From: Chitinophagales bacterium
GTDB taxonomy: Bacteria > Bacteroidota > Bacteroidia > Chitinophagales > UBA2359
DNA: 64,000 nucleotides
Direction: 5' to 3'
Assembly: GCA_041392475.1 (NCBI GenBank)
Contig: JAWKLZ010000001.1
Span: 2,294,001-2,358,000, forward strand
Below, piece after piece: positions 1 to 9,725 of the stretch. Every line of letters starts with the position of its first letter. Positions within the stretch are counted from its first letter, which is position 1. The position numbers and the translations under genes were made by a program. The notes under the pieces are model-generated. The model ran no database searches. It was given only the letters and a program-made list of their open reading frames with translations, and was not told the DNA's origin.

Positions 1-2
1 AG

Positions 3-1451
3 TATGGTAGAGTAGAAGCAGACTATCACCTCATGCAAGACTTAAATGCATATCTATCTGAAGCAGAAATAAAACAAGTACCTATTTTTCGCTTTCACTA
101 TGCAGATAGGGAACACATGTTTGATAGACACAGCTACCAAAAAGGCGGTCGGGTAATGCACTTGCTGCGTAACTATGTAGGCGATGATGCTTTTTTTGCA
201 GCAGTTCGCAAATACGTCAAAACCAATGCCTTTCAATCTGTTGAAATACATAACCTTCGATTGGCTTTTGAAGAAGTGACAGGAGAAGACCTCAACTGGT
301 TCTTTGACCAATGGTTTTTGACCAAAGGACATCCTGTTTTAGAAATCAATCAACGATATATTGCAGACCAAAAACTGCAAGAAATCACTGTACTTCAAAC
401 ACAGGAAGGTTTCGTTTTTCGCTTGCCTATGTCGGTCGATATTTACCTTGCTGACGGAAGTGTAGAGCGCAAAAACATTGAAGTAACAGAAGCTTCTCAG
501 ACTTTTACTTTTGAAGTAGCAGAAGCCCCAAAATTGGTGAATGTAGATGCTAATAAAGCATTATTGGCAGACAAAACGGATAATAAACCATTGGAAATGT
601 TTGCTTATCAGCTTGAACATGCGCCTTTGTTTTTAGATCAATACGAGGCAATTTTGAAAATGGCTCGGTTTCAAGTAGATCAAGATTTTGTGCATCAAGC
701 CATTATCAAGGCATTGGATTCTAAGTCTTGGTCGGTTAGAAAATTGGCCTTGGAACGCATCGAAACAACTATCGAAGCTACGAAAACAACTATTTTAGAC
801 AAACTGAAGAACATAGCTGTAAATGATCCGAAATCACTGGTGAGAGCAGCCGCTTTGGAGAAATTGGGAGAGCAACAAGATACCACCTATATCCCTGTCT
901 TTCAAAGGGCTATAAAAGATTCTTCTTATTTGGTGATGGCAACCGCACTGAGATATTTGAATGATATGGCTCCAAATGATGCGCTCCAATTTGCCCTTCA
1001 ATTGGAATCGGACAAGAACCCAAAAATTGTGACCATTGTATCAAAGATTTATGCTGAAAAAGGCAACATAGATAAGCAAGATTACTTTGAAGATCGTTTG
1101 CAAAACAGTACGGGGAATGACCGCTATACTTTGGTAGAGTTTTACGGCGATTTTTTGGGCAGAATGGGTGATTCAGCATTGGACAAAGGATTGCCTACTT
1201 TAGAACAAATTGCAATCAGTGACAAAAACTGGTGGATTCGACTTAACGCTACACAATCTATCAGTTCTATCTTAGAAGTTTATCGTTCAAAAAGAAATAT
1301 GTTGTCGTCTTTATCAGGTAAAGAAAGTGAAACTATTAACCAACAGGTTCACCATTTAGACGAGAGAATTGAACAATTGAAGAACCTAATTTCTGCAATC
1401 AAAACACAGGAAACCCACGAAAAATTGCAGTATTATTATCAGAATATGTGA
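3..1451 (+). CDS. M1 family metallopeptidase, C-terminal part (5' end outside window)
   Basis: The reading frame is open to the left edge (codons from base 3 read YGRVEADYHL before the first Met at 33), so the gene starts upstream. M1 zinc aminopeptidases remove N-terminal residues from peptides. The visible part holds the family's SYQKGG segment, whose Tyr (codon 135-137) matches the Tyr that stabilises the transition state, followed by the helical WFFDQWFLTKGHP stretch and a long alpha-helical HEAT-like C-terminal region. The zinc motif HExxH and the GAMEN motif must lie upstream of the window. No sorting domain is visible at the C-terminus, which ends in a coiled-coil-like helix. About 200 bases without a convincing gene follow. 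Family assignment is confident; substrate is unknown. Confidence 0.88.
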   Translation, partial: YGRVEADYHLMQDLNAYLSEAEIKQVPIFRFHYADREHMFDRHSYQKGGRVMHLLRNYVGDDAFFAAVRKYVKTNAFQSVEIHNLRLAFEEVTGEDLNWFFDQWFLTKGHPVLEINQRYIADQKLQEITVLQTQEGFVFRLPMSVDIYLADGSVERKNIEVTEASQTFTFEVAEAPKLVNVDANKALLADKTDNKPLEMFAYQLEHAPLFLDQYEAILKMARFQVDQDFVHQAIIKALDSKSWSVRKLALERIETTIEATKTTILDKLKNIAVNDPKSLVRAAALEKLGEQQDTTYIPVFQRAIKDSSYLVMATALRYLNDMAPNDALQFALQLESDKNPKIVTIVSKIYAEKGNIDKQDYFEDRLQNSTGNDRYTLVEFYGDFLGRMGDSALDKGLPTLEQIAISDKNWWIRLNATQSISSILEVYRSKRNMLSSLSGKESETINQQVHHLDERIEQLKNLISAIKTQETHEKLQYYYQNM

Positions 1452-1652
1452 TAGGATTTTAGGAGAACAGCAATCCATGATAGTTTGCAAAGGCTTCCGA
1501 AATTTTTCTTTTGAAAAGAACTATACAGCAAGCATAACCCGCCACATTTCAAGAATCAATTTCGGAAGTCTATCTCTGAATTATTTAGCAGGCGTTCCTA
1601 AACTTTTGCTACCTTTGCTCCCACTAATTAACAAAAAAAACAAGCTTGTTTT

Positions 1653-2528
1653 ATGGAGGAACTGATTCGGATACTGCTCAAATGGTTGAAACCTATCGGA
1701 GTAGTGTGCGCCATTGCAGCAGTAGGAAGTGCTCTTGTATCACTCCTGCTTCCCAATTATTATTCATCTAGTGTTATTTACCAACCTTCCAATCCTCACT
1801 ATATGGAACCCAGTAGTCTTTATTTGACTGAAGCAGGAAGCCAACCTGTGTATCTTTTTGGAGGTCCAAGTGACGTGTATCGTTTACAAACTCTTGCGGA
1901 TTCTAGAGAATTGCAGGACTATGTTATCGAAAAATACAACTTGCACGAGTATTGGGAAATAGAAAAGGAAGAAAAATTTTCGGATTATAAAATCAGAGAA
2001 CAATTTAGGGAATATATCAAAACGTATCAAACACCCAATGGCATGATGCAAACGGAGGTTTTGGACAAAGACCCTGTACTAGCTGCAACTATCTCCAATG
2101 ATATTGTTGATTATTTGGACAAAATGAATAGACGGATAGTGACAGAAAAAGCGAAAGATAAATTGGCTTATTTTGAAGAGGATAAAGATATTCGCAAAGA
2201 AAAGATGATGTTTTTCAAAGACAGTTTGAATCATGTGATTCAAAACAACCCAAAGGATACGGTGACTCAAAATGTATTGGAAAAACTAATGGAATCGGCT
2301 CTCGGTCAATACAATCTCTCCAACACGATTTATGAACAGCAAGCCAAGGTGCTTCAACAAAAATATTCTACCCTCTATATCATAGAGCCTGCGATACCTG
2401 CTGACCGAAAATCAAAACCTGAACGATTGTTGATTATTTTGAGTGCAGTGCTTATCAGTTTAGGCGTGATGGTATTCGTGTCGGTTTTTGTCGAGAAGTT
2501 TAGGGAGATAAAGTTTGAAAAAAATTAA
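1653..2528 (+). CDS. Wzz-like polysaccharide chain-length determinant / co-polymerase
   Basis: A 291-residue inner-membrane protein with a transmembrane segment near residues 12-34, a roughly 200-residue periplasmic region rich in charged helices (about 60-250) and a second transmembrane segment near 258-280. This N-in/C-in layout with a coiled-coil periplasmic domain is that of Wzz/PCP proteins, which set the length of O-antigen or exopolysaccharide chains. The segment PADRKSKPERL just before the second membrane helix resembles the Pro-rich P-x-x-P region of the family. The gene overlaps the next one, an O-antigen ligase/polymerase-like gene, by 14 bases, so the two are co-transcribed and probably act on the same glycan. 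No tyrosine kinase domain is fused to it. Confidence 0.75.
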   Translation: MEELIRILLKWLKPIGVVCAIAAVGSALVSLLLPNYYSSSVIYQPSNPHYMEPSSLYLTEAGSQPVYLFGGPSDVYRLQTLADSRELQDYVIEKYNLHEYWEIEKEEKFSDYKIREQFREYIKTYQTPNGMMQTEVLDKDPVLAATISNDIVDYLDKMNRRIVTEKAKDKLAYFEEDKDIRKEKMMFFKDSLNHVIQNNPKDTVTQNVLEKLMESALGQYNLSNTIYEQQAKVLQQKYSTLYIIEPAIPADRKSKPERLLIILSAVLISLGVMVFVSVFVEKFREIKFEKN

Positions 2529-4026
2529 AACGCAACGATTCTTGAAGTCTTCTCTACATCCTTCTGACATTCAGCAAATTTCTCCGATTTATTTGTTTTC
2601 AGGATTTGCTGTTGTAACACTTTTGTCCGTTTTTGGAGCAATTGTGTTGGAGCAGTCAGTTTTGTATGCGCTACCCTGTGCTATACTTCTGTTGCTGTTT
2701 TTGTTGATTGATTTGAAGAAAATTTTCTTGCTACTAATATTCCTCATGCCATTTTCTATTGAAGTGGATTTGGGGGCAGTAGCTACGGACTTTCCGACCG
2801 AACCTTTGATGGTTTTGTTGATGTTTGCTGCTTTTCTATATTTTCGGATGCACCCTAATGCTTTATCCAAACAATTCACCCGACATCCAGTTGTCTTGTT
2901 GATTTTGCTGCATCTTGTATGGATAGGTATTACAGTTGTTTATTCCTTAGTTTTCTTGGTATCCTTCAAATTTTTCCTCGTCAAACTGTGGTACATCACC
3001 GTTTTTGTATTTTTAGCAGGCTTGTTTATCAAAGAAGAAAAAGACTTCAAGCCTGTGTTTTGGTTGATTTTTGTACCGCTTGTTTTTATCACTGCAAGGG
3101 CGATTTATCTCCATTGGACCTACGATTTTGGCTTTAGGATGGTGAACAAAACAATGGTTCCTTTCTTCCGAAACCACGTAAACTATGCTGTTTTCCTGGT
3201 CATTTTCTTGCCTTATATTTGGCTTGCCCGCCGATGGGTCAAAAAAGGAAGTTTGGTAAGTTTGTTTTTGCATCTTGGTTTAGTAGTCATATTGACAGGT
3301 ATCTGGTTTGCCTATACCCGTGCTGCTTATGCAAGCATTCTGTTAATTCCTGCAATTTACTACATTTTCAAATTCCGACTATCGGCATTTTTGGGAATTA
3401 TTGGTACAATTGTCATTACATTATCCATTTTATACTACTCCCAAGACTATCGCTTTCTCGATTTTGCTCCTGATTTTGAATCCACTATTTACCACCACAA
3501 ACTCGGTTCGCATTTATCGGCTACATTTGAAGGAAAAGATGTTTCTTTTATGGAACGTGTTCACCGATGGATTGCAGCTATCAATATGAGTCAAGATAAT
3601 TTTTGGGCAGGCTTTGGACCTGGTAATTTTTACCAATATTACAAAAACTATACGATTGGCGATTTTGAAACCTATGTGAGTGATAATCCCGAAAAATCAG
3701 GTGTACACAACTATTTTTTAATGACTTTGGTAGAACAAGGCATCATTGGGCTCTTTATTTTCATTGTTTTTATTCTTGCTCTTTTTGTGACGGGTGAAAA
3801 TATATACCATGCTGCAACAGACCCCCATCAAAGGACTTTTATCATGGTCATTATGATGTCCATTGCTTTTTTGGTGCTCAATTTGTTTGTGTCGGATTTA
3901 CTTGAAGCAGACAAGATTGGGCCTCTGTTTTTTATGAATATAGCAATGTTGATCAATCAGGGGATTCTTGTGAAAAACAAACAACAGGTTAGCCTTTCAC
4001 AAAATCCATTACCCAATCCATCTTGA
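2515..4026 (+). CDS. O-antigen ligase / Wzy-type polymerase family membrane protein
   Basis: A 503-residue polytopic protein with about eleven hydrophobic segments. The larger periplasmic loop near residues 320-395 contains WAGFGPGNFYQYY and SGVHNYFLMTLVEQGIIGL, the pattern of the Wzy_C/O-antigen ligase family (GxGxG..F then HN.yl..l.e.G..G). Members join or polymerise O-antigen or exopolysaccharide units at the periplasmic face. The start is TTG at 2515, inside the Wzz-like gene; no Met occurs in the first 70 codons, so a later start would lose membrane segments. The last 38 bases (3989-4026) overlap the 3' end of a methyltransferase gene on the other strand, and the final residues look improvised, as if the original 3' end had been replaced. 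Confidence 0.8.
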   Translation: MKKIKTQRFLKSSLHPSDIQQISPIYLFSGFAVVTLLSVFGAIVLEQSVLYALPCAILLLLFLLIDLKKIFLLLIFLMPFSIEVDLGAVATDFPTEPLMVLLMFAAFLYFRMHPNALSKQFTRHPVVLLILLHLVWIGITVVYSLVFLVSFKFFLVKLWYITVFVFLAGLFIKEEKDFKPVFWLIFVPLVFITARAIYLHWTYDFGFRMVNKTMVPFFRNHVNYAVFLVIFLPYIWLARRWVKKGSLVSLFLHLGLVVILTGIWFAYTRAAYASILLIPAIYYIFKFRLSAFLGIIGTIVITLSILYYSQDYRFLDFAPDFESTIYHHKLGSHLSATFEGKDVSFMERVHRWIAAINMSQDNFWAGFGPGNFYQYYKNYTIGDFETYVSDNPEKSGVHNYFLMTLVEQGIIGLFIFIVFILALFVTGENIYHAATDPHQRTFIMVIMMSIAFLVLNLFVSDLLEADKIGPLFFMNIAMLINQGILVKNKQQVSLSQNPLPNPS

Positions 4027-5332
4027 TAATGCCTCCTCGTCCTTTTCTGTCAAAACGCATATAGCGGTTTTTGATTTTATAGCCCCATAGATTGACCAAC
4101 TGGAAGCCCTCTTTTTCTGCAATTTCTATCAAAATGTTAGCGGTATCAATAAAAACACTGCTAACATTGCTGTTTCCTACAACCATAACATAATGACTTT
4201 CATTCTTCAATACACTATTCATCTGCTGAAAATGTTGGCGCATTTCTGAAAAATAACGATAGGTCAAATAAGCATGTTTGTGTCCATTTTTGGGGTCAAA
4301 AGTATAAATGTCGTGAAGAATTTGGTTGAGCATAGCACTATCCGTCAATGTTTCGAGAGGAGAATAAGAAGCATATTCGGGTTTATGTATGTGCTTTGTG
4401 CCAATGTATTTTTTTTTCTTTTGGTTTTGTTGGCTTTGCGTTTGCATATCGAAGAGGTCTCCTATCCAGAAAAGCTCTGCCATTTGATTGTAAATGTAAT
4501 CAATCGCTTTGATGTAAGGCGGTGATGTAATCGCTAAATCTATGCTATTCGATGCAATGTGATTGGTAAGCGGCTTAGAACTGTTTGTATGAATAATTGT
4601 ACTTTTCTGCTGGTCATTTATTCGCTTAGAAAAAGCCACGATTCTTTCTTGAAATAATTGCAGTTTCTTCAAAAATAGAGCAGTAGGTTCTTCTGGCGTT
4701 TTTATTTTGGTATGTGAAACATAGGTTTTTTGTGATTCATTATCTGCATTCGAAACTTTGCGGATAATAGAAGAAAAACATATCAACAGTAAATCCTGTA
4801 TGTCCTTCACCTCTTTTTCTTCTCCAAACTTTACAGGTACTTCGTCAATAACCGTCCTAATAATGGATAAAATATGAATAGCCTCTTTGGTAAACCAGTG
4901 TTCAATGGTTTCACAATCAGGGCTAAAATTTCCCTTCTTACGGTGTTGAATTTCAAGTATTACCCAATCCGCTATTTTGTGAAGCAATGTTGGGTTCACC
5001 TTTGTTGTTTTCACTTTTGAAATCAAAACAGAAAGAGGGTCAATGTCAATACCTATACTATTTTGACCATTCACCAAACTCTCTACCAATGTAGTTCCTG
5101 AGCCACAAAAAGGGTCTAAAATCAATTTGGGAATAGACTCGCCAGCATATTTTTGTATGGCCCAACGGGGAATTTGAGGAATGTACTTAGCAGGGTATTT
5201 GTGAAAACCATGCGTTAAGGTCGTGACTTTTTGGGTGTTAATGTTAAAAACGGTGTTTTTGGGGATTTGTAAAGGTATTTTTTCTTTTACCGTCACATAT
5301 TCCTCTACTTTTTTATTACTTATTGCTGTCAT
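3989..5332 (-). CDS. Site-specific DNA methyltransferase (N4-cytosine/N6-adenine type), second of a pair
   Basis: A 447-residue SAM-dependent DNA methyltransferase. The SAM-binding motif I is DPFCGSGTT at residues 73-81 and the catalytic motif IV is TSPPY at 269-273. SPPY is common in N4-cytosine enzymes but also occurs in adenine enzymes. The order I then IV, with almost 190 residues between them, resembles the alpha-like arrangement with the target recognition region in between. It is the last gene of a minus-strand group: HNH nuclease (6789-8069), methyltransferase (5329-6771), then this one, overlapping its neighbour by 4 bases. Two methyltransferases beside one nuclease suggest an asymmetric recognition site with one enzyme per strand. 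Its 3' end runs 38 bases into the convergent O-antigen gene. Confidence 0.88.
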   Translation of the reverse strand: MTAISNKKVEEYVTVKEKIPLQIPKNTVFNINTQKVTTLTHGFHKYPAKYIPQIPRWAIQKYAGESIPKLILDPFCGSGTTLVESLVNGQNSIGIDIDPLSVLISKVKTTKVNPTLLHKIADWVILEIQHRKKGNFSPDCETIEHWFTKEAIHILSIIRTVIDEVPVKFGEEKEVKDIQDLLLICFSSIIRKVSNADNESQKTYVSHTKIKTPEEPTALFLKKLQLFQERIVAFSKRINDQQKSTIIHTNSSKPLTNHIASNSIDLAITSPPYIKAIDYIYNQMAELFWIGDLFDMQTQSQQNQKKKKYIGTKHIHKPEYASYSPLETLTDSAMLNQILHDIYTFDPKNGHKHAYLTYRYFSEMRQHFQQMNSVLKNESHYVMVVGNSNVSSVFIDTANILIEIAEKEGFQLVNLWGYKIKNRYMRFDRKGRGGIIKMDWVMDFVKG

Positions 5333-6771
5333 TTTTTCAAAAGAATTATGCTTTCTCTCAAATAAGATTTGAGTGATTCTAACTGCTGTTTTTGTTGTGA
5401 ACTGGTGGTTAAATGTCTTGTTATCAAAATATTTTTTACTTCAAAGCCCAGTTGCTGCGCCATATCTGCAATGAGAATATCTGTTGGAATAATGACTCCC
5501 GTATAAGCAGAATTTCCCACAACAATTCCAACATGACCACCTTTTGCAGTTTGTTGATACAATTTCTTCAAAAGCATGAACATATCATCAAAATATCCCA
5601 TTACCACTCTCGGTATTTTTTTATGCCATAATTTTTGATAATCAAATAATTGCAACAATTTTTCTAAGGTTGGATGATGATACACAATGGGTTTGTCAAT
5701 GCCTGCATTGGTATTGGAACGAAACCCTGTTGTCCTCAATTCCTTCAATTCCTTTCTATTTTGCACCAATTCACTCAACCATAATTCGACTTTATGAATC
5801 TCAAAATAATCGAAACAATTGCAGTAGGGAGGTGAGAAAAAGGTAAAATGGATTTCGTCATTGAAACATTTGTCAAACTGTAGGCAATCTCCTTGAAAAA
5901 TGACAGGTATTTTTTCAACCTTTCCATAGTGATGCTTTAAATCATGGAGCATCATTTGCAGTTTTTCCACCAAAATATTGACAACAAAACGAAATTTATC
6001 TTTGGGGAAATTGGCATCTTCCCACACAGACTGCTCAATGTTAATGTATCCATTTTTAGTGCGCTTTCGGTTTTTGTATTTGATGCCATTTCCTTCTTTC
6101 TTTACATTCGATACCGTTTCGACAATAGACAACCATGCAATAGTTAGTATCTTTTGAACGCCATAGTAGTCAATGGCTTCAATGTATTCCTTCAATTGCA
6201 ACAAGGCATGAAGAATTGTTTCATTGAATACTTTATCAGAAAGTGTGAAACTGGTTTTATAGATTTTGCAGGAAACTTGAAGATGGGATAAATCATCAAT
6301 AACTTTCTGCAAAAAATCAAGGTCTTTAGAAGTATAAAAACTATTCTCAACTTCCGCTACCAATACCGAAATTGGATTGACATCTATTCCATAAGATGCC
6401 ACATTGTTCCACCTTGAAGCCAAAAGTGTTGTACCACTTCCACAAAAAGGGTCAAAAACACTTTCTTGAATATCTAACTCATTCAAAAACGCTTCTACTA
6501 ATTTGATAGAATACCCTTCTCGGTAAGGAAACCACCGCTGAATAGGTGTTTTCGGTGCATTTTGAAAATGAACTTGATTGCTAAAGCTACTGCCATTTTG
6601 CAGCGAAAACTTTGATTCTAAATCTTTGATTAAGCGTCTTTGTTCCTCAATTTGGCTATTTTCTCTTTTAATTGCAACTTCATACAATCCAGGTATAACC
6701 ATTTGTTCTTTGACATAATTCGTTATTTCAAAGTCTGCAATATATTGCCTTGTATTGGAAGTCACATTCAT
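5329..6771 (-). CDS. Site-specific DNA methyltransferase (SPPY type), first of a pair
   Basis: A 480-residue DNA methyltransferase with motif I DPFCGSGTT at residues 107-115 and motif IV FSPPYCNCFDYF starting near 312. It shares motif order and general layout with the gene after it (3989-5332) but is clearly diverged, so the two probably modify different strands or different bases of one site rather than being a recent duplicate. An N-terminal coiled-coil-like stretch (about 35-55) precedes the catalytic part. The start lies 17 bases after the HNH nuclease stop, and the stop overlaps the start of the next methyltransferase by 4 bases, so all three are translated from one message. Modified base and target sequence cannot be read from the sequence. 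Confidence 0.87.
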   Translation of the reverse strand: MNVTSNTRQYIADFEITNYVKEQMVIPGLYEVAIKRENSQIEEQRRLIKDLESKFSLQNGSSFSNQVHFQNAPKTPIQRWFPYREGYSIKLVEAFLNELDIQESVFDPFCGSGTTLLASRWNNVASYGIDVNPISVLVAEVENSFYTSKDLDFLQKVIDDLSHLQVSCKIYKTSFTLSDKVFNETILHALLQLKEYIEAIDYYGVQKILTIAWLSIVETVSNVKKEGNGIKYKNRKRTKNGYINIEQSVWEDANFPKDKFRFVVNILVEKLQMMLHDLKHHYGKVEKIPVIFQGDCLQFDKCFNDEIHFTFFSPPYCNCFDYFEIHKVELWLSELVQNRKELKELRTTGFRSNTNAGIDKPIVYHHPTLEKLLQLFDYQKLWHKKIPRVVMGYFDDMFMLLKKLYQQTAKGGHVGIVVGNSAYTGVIIPTDILIADMAQQLGFEVKNILITRHLTTSSQQKQQLESLKSYLRESIILLKK

Positions 6772-6788
6772 CTAAAAGAGGATTTTAA

Positions 6789-8069
6789 TCAATATTTGAA
6801 TTTATGGTTTCTGTGATATTCTATAAAAGATGCCAAAGGCAGCCTCTTATCTTTTCGGTTTTTGATAGGTCTATTTTCACTCGCAAGTATTATCTTTTTG
6901 ATATGCTGTAAGGTGATTTTTCGCTTAAATTCTTCTGCAACAATTATTTTGCTATCATTTGTCAATGTAAAATAGCCGCTATCAAAAGCAACATGACAAT
7001 GACGGCACAAGCATAAACCATTTAAAACGTGTGTACGATGTGGAATTTCACTTTCTCTTATCCTATCAGGCTTGATGTGAGCAGCTTCAATAAAAATGCC
7101 CCCTTCCACATCACATTCAGGAACAGCACATTGATAGCTGTACTGCTTTTTTATTCTCAAAGACCAAGTAGCATTTCTGATACGTTTTTTAGTCTGCACA
7201 AATTTTGTTCCTGTGCTTAAAATATCCATTTCAGGAATCAGCTTTTCTTCTTCTGCTGCAATAGCAGAGAAAATAGGTTCCACCAAATATTCTTCAAATA
7301 AACCTCCAAACTCATCTTTCTGTTCTCCAATATCAAGAAAAATCTCTTTCACCAATTCTTGAAAAGGAGCAATAGGCAAAAGAGGATTTTCTCTTATGGC
7401 TTCCCAATCTGTATCGCTTAATTCTAAATTCGGTTGAAAATTCTTAATGGCTTCAAATAAGGTTCTATATTGTTGATTATATACTAAATGCGTGTTTTTA
7501 AACAATGTAAACATCCCAGTATTGATTAGGTCTGTACCCCAATAAGAAGCATTTTTAGCGCTTCCTGTTTTCCTTCCATCTACTAAGATTTTGAAAGCAG
7601 CGGTGGATATTGCACCATTATTATCCAGTGTATTAAATAAGGTCTTCAAAGGCAATTCTCCTTGAGTAGGATTACAACTATACTGAGGGTTGGTCTTTCG
7701 AAAAGTATAGATTGATAAGGAATGTAGTAAAACTAATTGGTAGATTTTTCTCGCAGCAACATCATTACCAACACTATATAATTCATTCCATAAATCTCCC
7801 ATTGTAGTCCATTCCAAAGGACAAGTTGATCCTTCTTTGATAAAACCATAGCGAATCATTGCCCGAATTTTCGTTTGCATCTGAGAAGGGGTAATTTCAA
7901 CACTATTGGCAAATTTATACATTTTTTTATTACCTTCTCTCCCTCCTGACCATTTGAACCCACTATATTTCAATTCCCTACTCACCAAAACCAATTGACG
8001 AGTAATAATCAATTCGCTCAAATGTGAGCTTACCCTCGAATGCAGCCAATCACCATTTACAGATGCCAT
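6789..8069 (-). CDS. HNH endonuclease, probable restriction enzyme of a two-methyltransferase R-M system
   Basis: A 426-residue protein with a C-terminal HNH domain at about residues 297-367: a first Cys pair (C..PEC near 314-319), the catalytic EAAHIKP His near 331, the central Asn near 350 (HVLNG), then a CxxCH near 355-359. The first two thirds are helical, look like a DNA-recognition part and match no family I can name. It is the promoter-proximal gene of a tight minus-strand group with two SPPY methyltransferases, which makes a type II (possibly IIS) restriction enzyme the most likely role. A modification-dependent McrA-like nuclease is the alternative but would not need two dedicated methyltransferases. 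The start ATG at 8069 lies 107 bases after the MATE gene stop. Confidence 0.82.
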   Translation of the reverse strand: MASVNGDWLHSRVSSHLSELIITRQLVLVSRELKYSGFKWSGGREGNKKMYKFANSVEITPSQMQTKIRAMIRYGFIKEGSTCPLEWTTMGDLWNELYSVGNDVAARKIYQLVLLHSLSIYTFRKTNPQYSCNPTQGELPLKTLFNTLDNNGAISTAAFKILVDGRKTGSAKNASYWGTDLINTGMFTLFKNTHLVYNQQYRTLFEAIKNFQPNLELSDTDWEAIRENPLLPIAPFQELVKEIFLDIGEQKDEFGGLFEEYLVEPIFSAIAAEEEKLIPEMDILSTGTKFVQTKKRIRNATWSLRIKKQYSYQCAVPECDVEGGIFIEAAHIKPDRIRESEIPHRTHVLNGLCLCRHCHVAFDSGYFTLTNDSKIIVAEEFKRKITLQHIKKIILASENRPIKNRKDKRLPLASFIEYHRNHKFKY

Positions 8070-8176
8070 TTTATTGATTTTACACCATCAAAAATACAGG
8101 AAATTTACTGCAAAAGACAATATTTTTTGCAAAAATTGAAGGATATTATAAAAAAACTATTCTTTTTAACCAAAAA

Positions 8177-9553
8177 CTACTCCGTCTTCAATGCTTCTAC
8201 CCTAGCCCACTTCCCAAACTCCCGCCAAATCATCCATACCACCACCCCAATAACAATCAAATTGACAGGAACTCCCGCATAATAAATGCCATCTACTCCA
8301 AACCACAGTGGCAAGGCTAAGGTAAAAGGTATATACAAAAGTACTTCTCTCGAAATCAAGACAATTCCCGCACTCTTGGCATTTCCAATGGATTGAAAAA
8401 AAGTAGTACCTATCAAGAAAATGGGCAGAACAGGAAGGGTACTGAGCATGATCCGAAAATTGAATACATCGTTTGGAGTAAGTGTCGCATCTGGCAACAT
8501 CCAACCCAATATCATTTCAGGAAACAAGAGTATAAAAGCCCACAAAAACAAAACAAACACAGTTCCGCTACCTGCAAAAACATTAAAAGTCTGCTTCACT
8601 CTTTGAAAATCTTTTGCACCAAAATTTATCCCTAAAATCGGCTGCATGGCTTGTGCAAAACCCATAGTTGGTAAAATAACCAACAGAAATATCCGATAAC
8701 AACTGCCCATAAATGCCAGGTCCCAATCGGTTCCATAATAGGCTAAAGATTTGAATACCACCGCTTGCTGTACAAAAAACATGACTTGCAACATCATTGC
8801 AGAAGTGCCAATACTCAAAATAGGACGCAGCAGTTTTTTTTCTAAGCTAAAAGTAGTCAATGAAATAGGATATGAAGCATGGCCCCTCACAAAATATAAG
8901 ACCCCTAAAATGGTGAAAACGCCCATGGCAGCGACCGTTGCCCACGCCGCTCCTGCAATACCCCAAGCAAATACAATGATGAACAAAGGATCTAAAACCA
9001 TGTTGAGTAGCGTACTAACTATACTCAAAGCCATTGCTTCTTTGATTTTGCCTTCTGCCCGAATCAACATATTGATGGCCACCGCATAAATCCTGAAAAA
9101 AGCTCCTATCATCGTAATACGGTAATAAAGCGTTCCCATCTCCAGAATTTCGCCTTTTCCACCCAAAAAAGCAATTAAATCACGAGCAAAATAAATACCC
9201 AACAGGCTCAATACTGTCGATACAATAACGGAGAGCGCAGTCAATGTGCCAAAAATCTTTTTTTGCGTAGTTTCATCATCCGACCCAATCGCTATGCTCA
9301 ATAAGGAAGATGCCCCCACTCCTATCATTGCAGAAAAACCATTGGTAATCATGGTCAAAGGGAAAGCGAGAGAAATAGCTGCTACCGCTTCTTTCCCGAT
9401 GAATTGCCCTACAAAGATTGCATCTACAAATGCATTGATGCCATTGACGGACATACCGATGATAGCAGGCGCAGAAAGACGTATCATCAATTTCCAAATA
9501 CTTTGGGTTCGTATTTCGTGTGTTAAGGTGTTTTTAGGAGCAATAACTGCCAT
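8177..9553 (-). CDS. MATE family multidrug/cation efflux transporter
   Basis: A 458-residue inner-membrane protein with twelve hydrophobic segments in two similar halves, the usual length and topology of the MATE family. The first half begins with SIWKLMIRLSAPAIIGM and GINAFVDAIFVG; the second includes GFAQAMQPILGINFGA, a segment typical of MatE proteins. These exporters expel cationic drugs or metabolites in exchange for Na+ or H+. The gene stands alone on the minus strand upstream of the restriction locus, with a divergent SCP2 gene on its other side, so the 172-base gap 9554-9725 should hold both promoters. Substrate cannot be predicted. Confidence 0.9.
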   Translation of the reverse strand: MAVIAPKNTLTHEIRTQSIWKLMIRLSAPAIIGMSVNGINAFVDAIFVGQFIGKEAVAAISLAFPLTMITNGFSAMIGVGASSLLSIAIGSDDETTQKKIFGTLTALSVIVSTVLSLLGIYFARDLIAFLGGKGEILEMGTLYYRITMIGAFFRIYAVAINMLIRAEGKIKEAMALSIVSTLLNMVLDPLFIIVFAWGIAGAAWATVAAMGVFTILGVLYFVRGHASYPISLTTFSLEKKLLRPILSIGTSAMMLQVMFFVQQAVVFKSLAYYGTDWDLAFMGSCYRIFLLVILPTMGFAQAMQPILGINFGAKDFQRVKQTFNVFAGSGTVFVLFLWAFILLFPEMILGWMLPDATLTPNDVFNFRIMLSTLPVLPIFLIGTTFFQSIGNAKSAGIVLISREVLLYIPFTLALPLWFGVDGIYYAGVPVNLIVIGVVVWMIWREFGKWARVEALKTE

Positions 9554-9725
9554 TTATTTTGTTTTGCCACAAAAGTCTATAATTAATCGGAATTTTTATA
9601 ACCTCAATTGGAAGGATTGAATATGGATTGAAGTAATTACCTTATCTTGCAGCCGTTTTTTATCAGAGCTAACACAGTATGTAAATGTTAGCACTATTTA
9701 CCATTTTTAACAAATTTTTACGACA

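Noticed and set aside
1477..1665. 62-residue open frame between the M1 gene and the Wzz-like gene
   Set aside because: Composition is unlike a protein domain, it overlaps the Wzz-like start and has no recognisable motif; treated as leader sequence.
4274..4525. Frames antisense to the methyltransferase and other large genes
   Set aside because: These lie wholly within well-supported genes on the other strand and lack motifs; shadows of the real coding frames.
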